Shown: positions 25,969-37,892 of the stretch, piece after piece
Position numbering within the stretch: the first letter of the stretch is position 1
Layout: every line of letters starts with the position of its first letter
Source of the DNA: Chlorops oryzae
Taxonomy: Eukaryota > Arthropoda > Insecta > Diptera > Chloropidae
Direction: 5' to 3'
DNA: 64,000 nt
Assembly (NCBI GenBank): GCA_020466095.1
Contig: CM035807.1
Coordinates: 107,939,406-108,003,405, forward strand
The notes under the pieces: generated by a model
What the model was told of the DNA's origin: nothing
Database searches by the model: none
What the model saw: the letters and a program-made list of their open reading frames with translations, nothing else
Program-made: the position numbers and the translations under genes

Positions 25969-26235
25969 CGCCTCCGTGGCGTAGTTGGTTCAGATGCCAA
26001 ATAACGACTCTGGGTTCAACTCCCCGCACGGGTGTGAATGTTAGTTGTGTCGCCTTTTCTGTTTCTGTTCCTCTTTGTTTCTTCATTTTTCGTGGTATCA
26101 CAACGGGCCCATGTGAGTCCTAAGTGTTTCACTTATCATGATGCCAGCGGCACGAACTTTACCCCTACCCTTGTAGTGCACAACTCCTCTTTTCTTTCCC
26201 TCATTTTTCCTTCAACGATTCTGCAGCGATTGAGT
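25969..26235 (+). repeat. tRNA-derived SINE
   Basis: A near-perfect box A (TGGCGTAGTTGG, 25977-25988) and a one-mismatch box B (GGTTCAACTCC, 26013-26023) sit at tRNA spacing after GACCGCCTCCG. About 200 bases of unrelated tail follow, as in fly SINEs. No acceptor stem closes, so it is not a working tRNA gene. The 3' limit is approximate. Confidence 0.6.
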
Positions 26236-27835
26236 TAATTTTCTCATCGCGCCACAGATTGCATTCATTAAATAATTTTTGAGTAGATTTTGAAGTGCCC
26301 TTTTTCAATAAAGAGTATGTTTGGGCATCTTACATAGACTTCCTTTCAGTACCAGCATTCTCGATGCGATATTTTTGGGCGCCCGATAACATTTCATTAT
26401 CGCTCTTTTATTACTAAACAAGCACAACTCGTGTACCCGTTCTAATAAAGTTCTTAAAAAATGTTTAAATACTCTGAACAAGAAAATTAGATTTCTAAAA
26501 AAGAAATAAAAGAGTAAATCCAAAGTTCACGCTGTATTGACAAATGTTATCAGGTGAAAAGTCCAAAAGAGCAGTGAATTGATAAGACTAGAAAGCAACC
26601 GAATGGATCTCTGGATTTACACAATCGATGAGAAATATTTGATTTTATTTATGGAGTGTAATTAAAAACGAGATTTCAGTTGAAAGAAATGAAGGAAAGG
26701 ATGGACCAATTGGATGTTTGTTCGGTCGACACAATCCCCAATCGAATCACCTTACAAAAAGCTTCCTTGAAAGCATTTTTGATCCCAATCGGCACTTAAT
26801 AGAAGATCCTACTCCCATTGAGTTCACAATTGAAATGACTCCAACAGGATATATCGTAACTACAGTGGCAGATAAAGCAACAGGGCACCTGTAGGATTCA
26901 AAAATATATATACATACATTATATATGAAGGTATGTATTTCCTCGAATAATACGTCTCGAAGTGAGAGTCCATGGTCCATAAACCGGAAAAATATTGCTT
27001 AAAAAGCAAAAGGCATTGCGTGTTCTAACGTTTCATGTTTACACAACTTAAAATGACATATTTGAGTCTCCCTTAGAGTACTTAGAATTAGAATTAACCC
27101 CCTCCGTACTGACCACAATTCTAATATAATTCATATATTTTCTATCGAACAAACGAAACGAAAAGAAAATATCCCATCATATAGTCTTTGAACTGAGCGT
27201 AAAAGCTGACATTTAATAAAAATCTTTATATTTTAAGTTTGTAATTTAGAGAAATTAGCGTCTAATCAATGTAGAATTAATCGGCGAACATTGGCCGGCA
27301 TCATGTGTTCGTTTATGTGAAAGCACGCGATAATATTTATGTATAAATCTTTAGAATTTTATTTAAAAAAAAAGAAAAAAAAGTGCACTTCTCTAGTCTC
27401 ACGTTAAGTCTGTGCTACGGATTTCCAGTGTTATCGCATGTTGAACTACGTCAAACGGAATTGCTGACGAGTCGGTATTGAGAGTTTTCGAAAGAACGAG
27501 GAAATCTTGCAGCGCCATCGGTAAGAGAATTTCATATTTTCAGTGTCATCGCACAGTGGAGCAAATTTGCTTAAAGCGTGCCTAAAAAGGCTTTTGAATT
27601 GCATTCGAATTTCAGCATTGTGAGAGATTTTTAAATGGCTTAATTTAAGAAACTCTTCCGGGATGTTGTTCTCTTGATGCAACCCCCGAAAAATGACAAA
27701 ATTCGATCGAATTCTCTGAAAAGTCATTTGGGGTAATTTACAAGGTGTAGGCACTAGGGAAACAACAACAACAACTCGATCAAAAGCAACATTGAAGTGA
27801 TTTTCAAACGAAATGGAAGTGTCAAAATCGGTTTA
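26236..27835. other. intergenic stretch
   Basis: No gene is supported. An open frame at 27446-27754 (minus) ends beside an AACAACAACAACAAC run and may be part of a repeat; its product is not recognised. Confidence 0.4.
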
Positions 27836-28419
27836 AAGCCCAAAATCCAATATTGCGATATTGAAATGCGTCACGCAAATCATTTTCGTGACGTCGCGCA
27901 CTCGCGCAATATTGCGAGAGCCCGAGACGAGACGCACACAAATTTCAATACATTCAATCATATGGTTCAATGCACTGTGAGACCTCGTAGCGGGAAAAGT
28001 TTGAAAAATTGAATATTTCTCGTTGCGAGGCAATTTTTACAGTTTAATGATGTAGCTATTTTTTGAGTACTCGCTATTGGGTACCCGTTTAAACTCATAA
28101 AACAAATGCTGTTCACTGTTCCATGAAAAAAAGCTTTTAAAATATTTCGCGAGTTTTGGGTCAATTTGAACAATTTTTGAAAATTTATTAAAATTTTTAA
28201 TTAAAATTTAAACTCAAGTGAAAGCGTATAATTTTTATGAGTACTCGGTACTCGTTAGATTGGTACTTGGTTCAAATATTGCATAACTAGAAGCGAAATT
28301 ATGGTATCATCTGCGTGACACAAAACTCTCATTGGAGATTGAAATGCGTCACGCAAAACATTTTCGTGACGTCGCGAACTCTCGCATCGGACTCTCGCAA
28401 TATAGGATTTTGGGCTTTA
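27836..28419. mobile_element. Foldback MITE family A, copy 2
   Basis: Ends AAGCCCAAAATCCAATATTG and the inverse ...GGATTTTGGGCTT, flanked by TA. The interior aligns with copy 1 (3745-4291). It has an additional GCGTCACGCAAATCATTTTCG module near the left end, so that module occurs at both ends here. Confidence 0.75.
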
Positions 28420-30455
28420 GTTATACATAAGTGAACAAAATTTTTCAAAAATTATAAACAAATAAAATGTTAATATTAGCTCTGTCCCCGTACTGCACGA
28501 AACTGCCCAATTTTACCGAAAACTTTCCTCGTACTGTACGATTGTGCAAATGATAGAGATTTTAATAGTAGAACAAGACAAATACTCTGGAAATCTTCAC
28601 ACATTTTTTTTTTTTTTAGCGGCAACTATTCAAACTAAACCCACTGTGCCTATGATCATTACATGTCAATTTAGTGCACTTTCAAATGTTGATTTTATAG
28701 TAAATGCAAATAAATATTGCAATTGCGTGTGCCAAATTGTTCAATTACTGTCCTTCACAAAACGATAGTAGAAAACTACTTAATTGAAACCTTAAGTAAA
28801 CACTTATTGAAGATCGCCTAATCCTAGCCAAAAGAAAGTCTGTAATCATTGAATTTCCGTCGCTCTTTCACTGTTTGTTTTTATCAAACGCCACGATCAC
28901 ATTGCGCGTTTCTCTTTTGGGGAGATAAGACGATTTAGCGGTACATTTCTTGGCCAACGATCGTGTTAGAATTTTTTCAGTCTTCCTTTTGACTTTGCGG
29001 CGTCTTGTCAACCGGAAATTCGACGGCGGCTCGACGCGATTCGGAGTGGAGAAAAGAATTTTTCTTTTTCATTTGGAAGTATTCAAATCGAATTTAAAGA
29101 TAAACGAATTTGAGGTAAAGCAAAAGAATTTCTCAACGAAGAACGATATGAGTTTAAGTGCTTTCAACAATTAAAATAAGAATAAAATTGAATAAAAAAA
29201 AAAAAAAAACAATTCATTTAAAGTTTGTCGACACGGAAAATTAACAGAAAAAAAAAACAATAAAAATTCAAGTATTAGAGACCACGCACATTAAGAGACT
29301 TCGAAGAGATCTTTTTTCGAACTCTTCTACAAAATCGCGTACAAGTGATCAATTGAGATTTATAAACGGGCAAAAGAAAAGCGTGATCACTCTCATTTGC
29401 CGATTAGCACGATCCTCTTCCGCTATTATTTAAGTCGAAGGTCAAATTTTACTACATATAAATATAAAAAATTTATTTCCACCGATCTTCCAAGCAGTCC
29501 CTTCCATGTTTCTTTCGGAATTGGTCGTCCTTTCAAAGTTTGAAAAAGTCCAGAAATTCAATACAGTGAAAACTTCTATAGATTCGAAAAGGATTAATGA
29601 CCATTTAAGACACTTCTACACAACCAGTCCGAGACTTCGCTTTGCATAAAAATCTAACGATCCTTATCAGGTGAAGAAATTATTCCAAATTCGAAAGTTC
29701 CGTGGGTTATCGCCTCAATTTTATAACTATTTGATTAAAGTTCTTCTTTTCTTCATACATAATTCAGACCTCGTGTTTATGAATCTCTGTGAAAAGATTC
29801 CTGCCCGCACAAGTTACATAAATTCGATAATTTTAATAAGTACCTTTGCCCCATAGCCGAGAGTAGTTCTTACATTTGTCGTATTTTCAAATTGTTGTAA
29901 TGCAACTAAAAATAAGATTTCTCCCCTCCTTTTACCTTTCATTCGTTGCTATTTTTATTGGTCGGGCCTCTTTTGCGTTTCTCTCTCTCTCTCTCTCTGT
30001 TTCTCTGTTTCGCTGCGCTGTCGTTCAATTGTACACTTGAACAATAAAATTTGCATCGCGAAGAGGCACACTTTCTGTAATTAAAGTTTCATACGAATGC
30101 GTTTATATTTCCTGTTTCATGCAAAAAAAAAAAAAAAAAAAAAAAACAACTTCGCCATCGTCGGCCAATTTCTCCTTACCCACAAAGTCCAATGACGCCG
30201 TCGAGCCATCAAACACATTGTATGGTTTTGCCCACGTGCGTTCGAAAGGAAAGCAATCAACACAATAAAAGTAAATAAAAAAAATATCAAAATAAGCCGT
30301 TTGCGTTTGATGAGCAGAGATGCCAAGCCTCTTTAATTGTTGTCATTGTTTCAGCGTTGTCAAATAGTAGATTTATTTATGGTTGACAAACGAATTGAAC
30401 GCATTTAAATAGTTGTTTGAAGAAAGCCGTGAAAAATTATGCAGTGGATGAAATA
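28420..30455. other. intergenic DNA upstream of the DRE array
   Basis: No coding gene is supported. A TCAGTC initiator-like motif at 28977-28982 is followed by GC-richer sequence and a plausible GAG|GTAAAG donor near 29113. This could be a 5' non-coding exon of a downstream gene, but nothing proves it. Also (TC)n near 29983-29999 and about 24 A's near 30122-30145. Confidence 0.4.
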
Positions 30456-31262
30456 CAGTGCTGTCGCGGTAACGTGAACAAATTAAAACCAAGGGTGTTC
30501 ACGTTATCGATATCGTTCACGTTAGCGAATATAGAAAATTAAATGAAAATTTCTACAGTGCAGTCACTGAAACTGATTTTCAAATCAAAGTTTTATTCTT
30601 CTTTTGTTTGTTCACGTTATCGATATCGTTCACGTTAGCGAATATAGAAAATTAAATGAAAATTTCTACAGTGCAGTCACTGAAACTGATTTTCAAATCA
30701 AAGTTTTATTCTTTTGTTTGTTCACGTTATCGATATCGTTCACGTTAGCGAATATAGAAAATTAAATGAAAATTTCTACAGTGCAGTCACTGAAACTGAT
30801 TTTCAAATCAAAGTTTTATTCTTCTTTTGTTTGTTCACGTTATCGATATCGTTCACGTTAGCGAATATAGAAAATTAAATGAAAATTTCTACAGTGCAGT
30901 CACTGAAACTGATTTTCAAATCAAAGTTTTATTCTTCTTTTGTTTGTTCACGTTATCGATATCGTTCACGTTAGCGAATATAGAAAATTAAATGAAAATT
31001 TCTACAGTGCAGTCACTGAAACTGATTTTCAAATCAAAGTTTTATTCTTCTTTTGTTTGTTCACGTTATCGATATCGTTCACGTTAGCGAATATGGAAAA
31101 TTAAATGCAAATTTCTACAGTGCAGTCATGAAACTGATTTTCAAATCAAATTTTATTTTCTTTGTTTGTTCACGTTATCGATATCTTCATCGTTAGCGAA
31201 TATAATTAATGCAAATTTCTACAGTGATCACTGAAACTGATTTTCAAATACAAGTATTTTTC
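30456..31262. repeat. Tandem array of seven ~113-bp units, each with a DRE motif
   Basis: Units start GTTCACG at 30497, 30610, 30720, 30833, 30946, 31059 and 31168, with lengths 109-113. Units 1-5 are almost identical; units 6-7 have substitutions and small deletions. Every unit contains TATCGATA (first copy 30505-30512), the DREF-binding DRE palindrome, with overlapping CGATA cores on both strands as BEAF-32 prefers. A preceding segment at 30456-30480 reads CAGTGCTGTCGCGGTAACGT and carries the inverse of the GTTCACGTTA motif, so the array may have grown from a CAGTG-ended (pogo-like) transposon. It lies 1.1-1.9 kb upstream of the bubblegum start codon. Confidence 0.9.
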
Positions 31263-32337
31263 GCTTTTTTGAACTTATTCATTAATCTCTCAGCTCTTAG
31301 CAAGCTCTGAAATTACCTTAAAAAACGCTTTTCGATATTATCTCCTTGAAGTGGGAAAGTTGTTATTGTTTTTACCGCCGAAATCTTTAGTTGTTGTTTT
31401 TTGCTCAAACTTTTGTCCTCGCGTCTATGGCTTGAAGTGATTTCGTCGCTTTGGAGCTCAATTCAGCGTTCAGTGTGTCAAGTGGCCTTATACTTCAGTG
31501 GAGATCTCGAGTAAGTGACGACCTCAAGTGTTTTTCCATCAAAATTTTTCTTGTTTCCTTTTTCATAATAGCATTCAATTGCTTTTGCATCAAGTGTCTC
31601 CTTGTCTGGCCGTCTCTGAGAAGAATCATACTCGATAACGTATAGATTATATTCTTATCAGTCATCGAAAGTCCAGAAAGTTTTCAAGACCGGAAATCCG
31701 CACGAAATCCACTTCATGATGGCACTTCATATGATGGTCATGAAAGAGTGAAAGAAATGATTTTTTTTTTTTACTTCATTTTCATTGATACCAATTTTAA
31801 AATAAATTGCAAAAAAAGGATGAACTTTAAATCTTTTTAATTCCTTCGCAATCGATATCTCATAAGTTGTGCTTGGGGTTTTCTAAATTCTCCCTATTAT
31901 TGCTGTCGCCGGACACTATCATTCTCGTAATAATCTCTTCGTATTAACGACCAATAAATTGAGATTAGAAAAAATATCATTGCATCACACTAAAAAATGA
32001 GGGGGGCTTATGAAAACAGGTTACTTAATCTCTGATACTCTAAATCGTCTACTGAAGTCTTATCTTCGGAGAGTTGCCGATATATACGACGTTCTTTGAC
32101 CCAGCAAACACTTAGGCTTATCGATCGATTTTCGATTTTAAGTGACTCTTGTGTTTCAACCATAGATAAGTATCTATCGCGTAACACTTTAGTTGCTATA
32201 AATCGTTGGAGTGAGCCTGTGACGTTCGATTATTTAAAAAAATTTTTTTCTCTTTTTTCATTTCAATAAAATTGAAGTTTCTTTCAGCCCACCATTTCAG
32301 TGAGAATAATAAGAAGTCAATCTAATCGCTGGAGGCC
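31263..32337 (+). promoter_or_regulatory. 5' region of the bubblegum gene with candidate leader exon
   Basis: A strong donor CGA|GTAAGTG lies at 31510/31511 after relatively GC-rich sequence (31390-31510). Possible acceptors CTTTCAG (about 32287) and ATTTCAG (about 32300) precede the start codon, so a non-coding exon ending at 31510 spliced to the ATG exon is plausible. No TATA box or initiator could be fixed with confidence. This is inference from splice signals only. Confidence 0.3.
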
Positions 32338-33924
32338 ATGTCACTCGATGCTCTATATAATCGTCCAGGACCAAATCGTCTGAGGCAGTCCGATGTCTAT
32401 CGTACAACCGATGCCGATGGCGCCGTAAAAATACGCATGAGTAAAGAAGGACTCGGCGCTGAGGATCCAATTTCAATTCCAGGATTATTAAAGCGTACAG
32501 TCAACAATTATGGCGACTACCCGGCATTACGTTATAAAAACTCCAAGAACGAATATGCAACTGTGACGTACAAGTATGTAAAATCGCAATCATATCCACA
32601 AATTAAACTGCAAACTCTCCCTACAATATTAACGAACATCCATGGATGTATGGACCATACATAAACGGCTTTGAACTCAAAAAAGAAGGATCCTTTACGG
32701 ATTCAATTTGGTTTTTTTGTTTTTTTAATTTTTTAATTTATTACGCTTCGGGTGACTATCTCCCGACTTCGATGTCACTTCACAGTCAATCTCGATTTCA
32801 GATAGTAGTATGTACTTAAATCAGCTCATCTGTGAGAAATTTAATTTCCTTCCGAAATGAATCGTCGGCCTTGCCAGCGAAAAGATAATCCCATTCCGTC
32901 CGTGTACAAGCCAAATTGAACAGGTTGAATTGCACTTCTCAGTGGAATTCATAAAGTTCGTCCGCAGAATTTCGCGAGTCATTCGCGTGTGCAATTTTAT
33001 ATAGGTTTATTCGATTACAATGACCCTGTTGGAAATGAATTCACACAATGACAGGATTTTTTGAATATTATGTACCTAGCCAGCGGCCAAAAACTGCTTA
33101 CAGAAGCGATTAACCACAATAATTTCATAGGCCGTAGGCGATAATGCATACGACCTCATATACCAGTTAGGTATTGGTAGGCAGTTCGCTTACAGTCTGG
33201 TATACTTTGTAAGCTATTAAATATCGGGTCGCTTACAATCCCGTATACTTTGTAATCTATTAATAGGCAGGTCGCTTACATCTATACTTGAAGCTATTAG
33301 GCAGGTCGCTTACAGATCTGTATACTTGTAAGCATATTGATAGAGCAGTCGCTTACAGTCTGTATACTTTGTAAGCTATTAAAGGTCTTCGGTAAGGCAG
33401 GTCGCTTACAATCCCGTATACTTTGTAACTATTAATAGGCACGGTCGCTTACAATCCCGTATACTTTGTAATCTATTAATAAGCAGGTCGCTTACAATCC
33501 CAGTATACTTTGTAAGCTATTAATAGGCAGGTCGCTTACAGTCTCGTATACTTTGTAAGTTATTAATAAGCAGGTCGCTTACAATCCCATATACTTTGTA
33601 ATCTATTAATAGGCAGGTCACTTACAGTCTCGTATACCTGGTAAGCTATTAATAGGCAGGTCGCTTACAATCCCGTATACTTTGCAACCTATTAATAGGC
33701 ACAGGTCGCTTACAGTCTCGTATACCTGGTAAACTATTAATAGGCAGGTCGCTTACAGTCTCGTATACTTTGTAAGCGGTAGGCACTGTTGGCCGCTGGG
33801 TAGTGTGACGACTTTTTGTCCAATTAACTTTGCTCTAAACAGTTCTGTTCGCACATTTCCATATCAGACTAATGGATGATTTTATTACACATAACCAAAT
33901 CTGTTAATTCCAATTCTCAACTAT

Positions 33925-33958
<34 letters not shown>

Positions 33959-36925
33959 ATCCCGTTCTCAGACAATACGAGCAGAATGTACATCAGATTG
34001 CAAAGGCATTCATAAAACTAGGACTCGAGCCGCGTTATTCGGTCGGCGTTTTGGCCTTTAATTGCGCGGAATGGTATTACTCTGCGATGGGTTCAATTCA
34101 TGCTGGCGGTATCATTGCTGGAATTTATACAACGAACTCGGCGGACGCAGTACTTCATGTGTTGGAGAATTCACGTGCCCAAATTGTTGTTGTCGACGAT
34201 GCGAAACAAATGGAAAAGATTGAAGCGATCCGCGATAAGCTGCCACACCTGAAAGCGGCGATACAAATTCAGGAGCCATATGCTCCTTTCATGAAAATCG
34301 AAAATGGATATTACAGGGTGAGTTAGTTCCTCCTCTTCCCCATTGATACAATTTGTGCTTTAAGGCGTAAGAATAGTTTCATAATGACGTCTTTTTTTTT
34401 TTTGTTCTCTGCGGAATGTACAAGAATTCCTCGAAGAGTTCATTTTTTGATCATTATCCTCTTTGCTTTTGGTAGTCGCTTGTTGGCATGTGATTGATGA
34501 GACGAATTTTTAAACAAATTGCCGTTTCGTCCTTATTAACTTCTTTGACGTCATAAAAAAAAAAAAAAAAAAATGTGTGCTATTTTGAATTTATAATTAT
34601 CGTTTGGCTTTTCTCTTCGCAGTGGTCCGAAATAGTGGCCATGGACGTCGACGATGTCGAGGAGGAGTACAAGAAACGTTTGGAAAATATCGCGATTAAC
34701 GAATGCTGCTGCCTGGTCTATACGGTAAGTGGCGAGACATTATTGAAATATGTTCGTTCTTTCCATGCCGAGGAACAAAGAAATGAACTAATTTTTCATT
34801 TTCAATTTTCCATTTTCCCATTTTTGAACTCATTATAATATGCGTTTAACTGTGTTCTTTTCCATTCGACACCATGCAGTCTGGTACTGTTGGAATGCCC
34901 AAGGGTGTCATGCTCAGTCATGAGTAAGTAATACATATTATCATATAGTATACATATTAACGAAAGATATTAATTAATATTGTTATTGTTATTGCCCATC
35001 ATAAGTAATATAACTTGTGATGCTCGTGCAATTGTCAAATCTCTGGATCGCATCGCCATTGCCAACGAAGTTGTGGTCTCCTATTTGCCATTGTCGCATG
35101 TGGCGGCACAGACGACCGATATTTACACGATGGCTAGCATTGCTGGCTGTGTGTACTTTGCTGACAAGGATGCATTGAAGGGAACGTTGGTCAAGTCGCT
35201 GCAGGATGCACGTCCGACGAGATTTATGGGAGTACCGCGTGTCTATGAAAAGTTTCAGGAACGTATGGTCGCTGTGGCTGCGTCAAGCGGGAGCTTTAAG
35301 AAAATGATTGCTAGCTGGGCTAAAGGTGTCACATTAAAGCACTACATCGAAAGTCAAGGGTGAGTTCGCGGGGTACGCGTGCGCGTGCGCGTGTGTGTGA
35401 TTGAGTGTGTGTAAATAAAGATAAAATGATTGATTGTTCGAGGGAAGAGTTGTTAGTGGACATTGTGCGAAACTGGGGGAAGTAAATGGAAAATTGAATT
35501 AAAGCGATTTTCCCTTTTTTGTTCTCATTAATGATCATTTAAAGCGTTTAATTTTTAAAGGAAGGAAGCTCATTATTAATACAAATCGTTTAATTTCCAG
35601 AAAAGGATCCGAGGGACTGCGCTATAAGCTTGCCAGATCGATGGTTATGTCCAAGGTTAAACAGGCGCTCGGCTTCGATCGCGTACTGACGTTGGTCAGT
35701 GCTGCTGCTCCAATGTCCCCCGAAACGAAAAAATATTTCCTCAGCTTGGACATGAAAATTTTAGATGCGTTCGGAATGTCCGAAACGAGCGGAGCCCATT
35801 CAATGTGCCCGCCGGATTCGATGCTATTGAATTCCATTGGAAAATCATTGTCGGGATGTGAGACGAAAATTATCAACAAGGACGAAAACGGACATGGTGA
35901 GGTGGGTTGTGATGAAATATTCGGATTTTATTTGTTAACCCTCTAATGCCAAAAATTTTTTTTTTTTATTAAAAGTTCAGATATGACCAATTTTGGGTAG
36001 AAAAACATGAATCTGAAATAATTATTAGTTTTTTTTTTTTTTTTGGTAATTTGTTCGAAAAAAGTCCGTCTAGAGACGGAGCCAGGAATTAGAGGGTTAA
36101 CTCAGGATAAGAAATGAATTTAATTCCGATAATCTCCGAACAGATTTGCCTACGTGGACGTCATGTTTTCATGGGTTACATTGATAATAAGGAGAAAACC
36201 GAAGAGTCTCTGGACGATGAATGTTGGTTGCATTCCGGCGATGTTGGCTACATCGATGAGAAGGGATTCATATACATAACTGGACGGTCGAAGGAAATAA
36301 TTATTACCGCTGGCGGTGAAAATATTCCACCCGTTCACATCGAGAATCTAATCAAGAGAGAATTGGAAGGCATTTCGAATGTTTTCTTAGTTGGTGAACA
36401 ACGTAAATACTTAACGGTTTTGTTAACCATAAAGGTGAGTGTTGCCCCAAAATAACATATATATATATAAGTAGGTATCCATATAATGGCAAATCTAATT
36501 ATTTGTAGACTGAAATGGATAAAAATAATGGCGAACCCTTGGATGAACTCTCGCATGAATCTTTAATGTGGATGAAGTCACTGGATGTCGAGCACAAAAC
36601 ATTGACGGACATTTTAAATGCCGGGCCATGCCCCAATGTTTGGAACTCCATCGAAGAAGGCATCAAACGTGCCAACAAACATTCCATTTCAAATGCACAA
36701 AAAGTACAGAAGTTCACAATTTTGCCGCATGATTTCTCGATACCAACTGGTGAATTGGGTAAGGTTTCCTAAAGGATTTTTTTGATTTTTTTTTTAAGCT
36801 CTCTTCAATGGAAAATTTTTAAATTTTTTCTCCTTTGAATTCGCTTAGGCCCAACATTGAAGGTGAAACGCAATGTGGTCGCCAAACAGTATGCCGATAT
36901 TATTGAGAAATTATACATTGATTAA
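32338..36925 (+). CDS. bgm: bubblegum-type very-long-chain acyl-CoA synthetase (ACSBG), copy 1
   Basis: Predicted to join ATP, fatty acid and CoA into acyl-CoA at membranes. Nine coding exons join in frame: 32338-32573, 33972-34317, 34623-34724, 34880-34923, 35006-35359, 35601-35901, 36144-36434, 36509-36758 and 36849-36925. The product is 666 aa, the length I recall for Drosophila Bgm. All ANL-superfamily motifs are present: P-loop [11 protein letters not shown] (227-237), AFGMSET (417-423), HSGD with Asp494, TGRSKEII with Arg509 and Lys511, and C-terminal [13 protein letters not shown]. All introns are GT-AG. Intron 1 contains element B2, with a (TC)n tract serving as its polypyrimidine tract; intron 6 is mostly a piggyBac-like MITE. 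Introns after codons for YK, YR and HD are absent from the two downstream paralogues. Start chosen as the first ATG aligning with the family N-terminus. Confidence 0.93.
33080..33800 (+). mobile_element. TIR element family B, copy 2, with expanded satellite, in bgm intron 1
   Basis: Ends CCAGCGGCCAAAA (33080) and ...CACTGTTGGCCGCTGGG (33800) are inverted repeats shared with the copies at 9473 and 37478. Between them about 14 tandem units of roughly 43 bp replace the two or three seen in the other copies. No coding capacity. Confidence 0.85.
33180..33780 (+). repeat. ~43-bp satellite, about 14 units
   Basis: The consensus is CAGGTCGCTTACA plus ATCCCG or GTCTCG, then TATACTTTGTAAGCTATTAA and TAGG. 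Each unit can pair GCTTACA with TTGTAAGC around a GTATAC palindrome. ATCCCG and GTCTCG variants alternate in places, suggesting spread of two-unit blocks. The first units are the most degenerate. Confidence 0.9.
35935..36100 (+). mobile_element. piggyBac-like MITE family F, copy 1, in bgm intron 6
   Basis: TTAA on each side with ends CCCTCTAATGCC and GGAATTAGAGGG inverted. It fills 166 of the 242 bases of the intron; without it the intron would be about 80 bases, typical for a fly. The last exon base before it and the acceptor after it are untouched. Confidence 0.85.
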
Positions 36926-37235
36926 ACGGCAGGGGACTTCAGTGGCCATCGATGGGAGAGTTGAACCAAAGATTGACGTTTGAGTGAAGCAGTGAAGCAG
37001 TGGCGTTGTTGCAGTGATTAAGCGTCTTAGTTAGGATTTCTGAATTGTTTTTGGCTACTTGGGGGAAAAAAAGACGATTTATACTTAAGTGAATTTAGAG
37101 AATATAAAACTAGTTACAATATAGTTTAGCGTCAATGATATGTTGAAAATGAGGAGACAGTCTAAAAGTTGGAATTTTGAATATTTTTTTTTTATTAATG
37201 TGAATTTAAATAAATGATCGAAATTATTTCAATAT
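36926..37235 (+). terminator. 3' UTR and poly(A) signal of bgm
   Basis: AATAAA at 37209-37214 lies about 285 bases after the stop codon, followed by a T-rich region. This is the first canonical signal downstream. Confidence 0.6.
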
Positions 37236-37310
37236 TTTTATTTCCTTCGAGATCGACATCGACTTACATTGATGACCGCTGCGTGTGAATAACAAAATTT
37301 ATTTGTTGAA

Positions 37311-37455
37311 TTAACCCTCTAATGCCAGAATTTTGTTTTTCAATAAAAAAAATCAGATATTGAATAATTTTGGGTAGAAAAACACGAATCTGAAATTATT
37401 ATTATTTTTTTTTTGGTAATTTGTTCCAAAAAAGTGCCAGGAATTAGAGGGTTAA
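37311..37455 (+). mobile_element. piggyBac-like MITE family F, copy 2
   Basis: TTAACCCTCTAATGCC at the left and AGGAATTAGAGGGTTAA at the right. The interior AATTTTGGGTAGAAAAACACG aligns with copies 1 and 3. Confidence 0.85.
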
Positions 37456-37477
37456 GCTGATAATCTTAATAATATAT

Positions 37478-37892
37478 CCCAGCGGCCAAAATGCTGCCAA
37501 CAGAAGCAACGACCCCATATACCATCCTAGTATAAATTTTTCTCCAGCGTGGCCGTTTTGTAGAGTGAACGCCTACCACCACCACCACACAAAGTAAGCT
37601 ATTGGTAGGCAGGTCACCTACAATCGCGTTTACTTCGTAAGCTGTTGGTAGGCAGGTCGCCTACAATCTTGTATACTTTGTAACTATTAACCCTCTAATT
37701 CCTGGCTCCGGTATTTTTTCTAACAAATTACCAAAAAAAAAAAAAAAATTTCAGATTCGTGTTTTTCTACCCGAAAATAGTATTATCTGAACTTTTCATT
37801 GAAAAAAAAAAAATTTGGCATTAGAGGGTTAATATTGAGTACGCTTACAGTGTCGTATACTTTGTAAGCGGTAGACACTGTTGGCCGTTGGG
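37478..37892 (+). mobile_element. TIR element family B, copy 3, with nested MITE F
   Basis: Ends CCCAGCGGCCAAAA (37478) and CACTGTTGGCCGTTGGG (37892). Inside are the ACCACCACCACC segment and three GTCGCCTACAATC..TATACTTTGTAA units. It is interrupted in a CTATTAA by family F copy 3. Removing that copy restores the unit sequence CTATTAAT. Confidence 0.85.
37687..37832 (-). mobile_element. piggyBac-like MITE family F, copy 3, nested in element B
   Basis: TTAA on each side (37687-37690, 37829-37832) with the same CCCTCTAAT ends, in the opposite orientation to copies 1 and 2. The host element supplies the empty-site sequence, so the TTAA duplication is directly supported. Confidence 0.85.

Noticed and set aside
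25969..26040. Functional tRNA gene
   Set aside because: Box A and B are good, but the acceptor and anticodon stems do not close and a SINE-like tail follows.
30497..31262. Array at 30.5-31.3 kb as a CRISPR-like or gene-coding repeat
   Set aside because: It is a contiguous tandem satellite with no spacers and no open frame through the units.
33180..33780. Regular repeats that look at first like a CRISPR array
   Set aside because: The window has spliced eukaryotic genes; units are contiguous imperfect copies with no unique spacers and are bounded by transposon ends.
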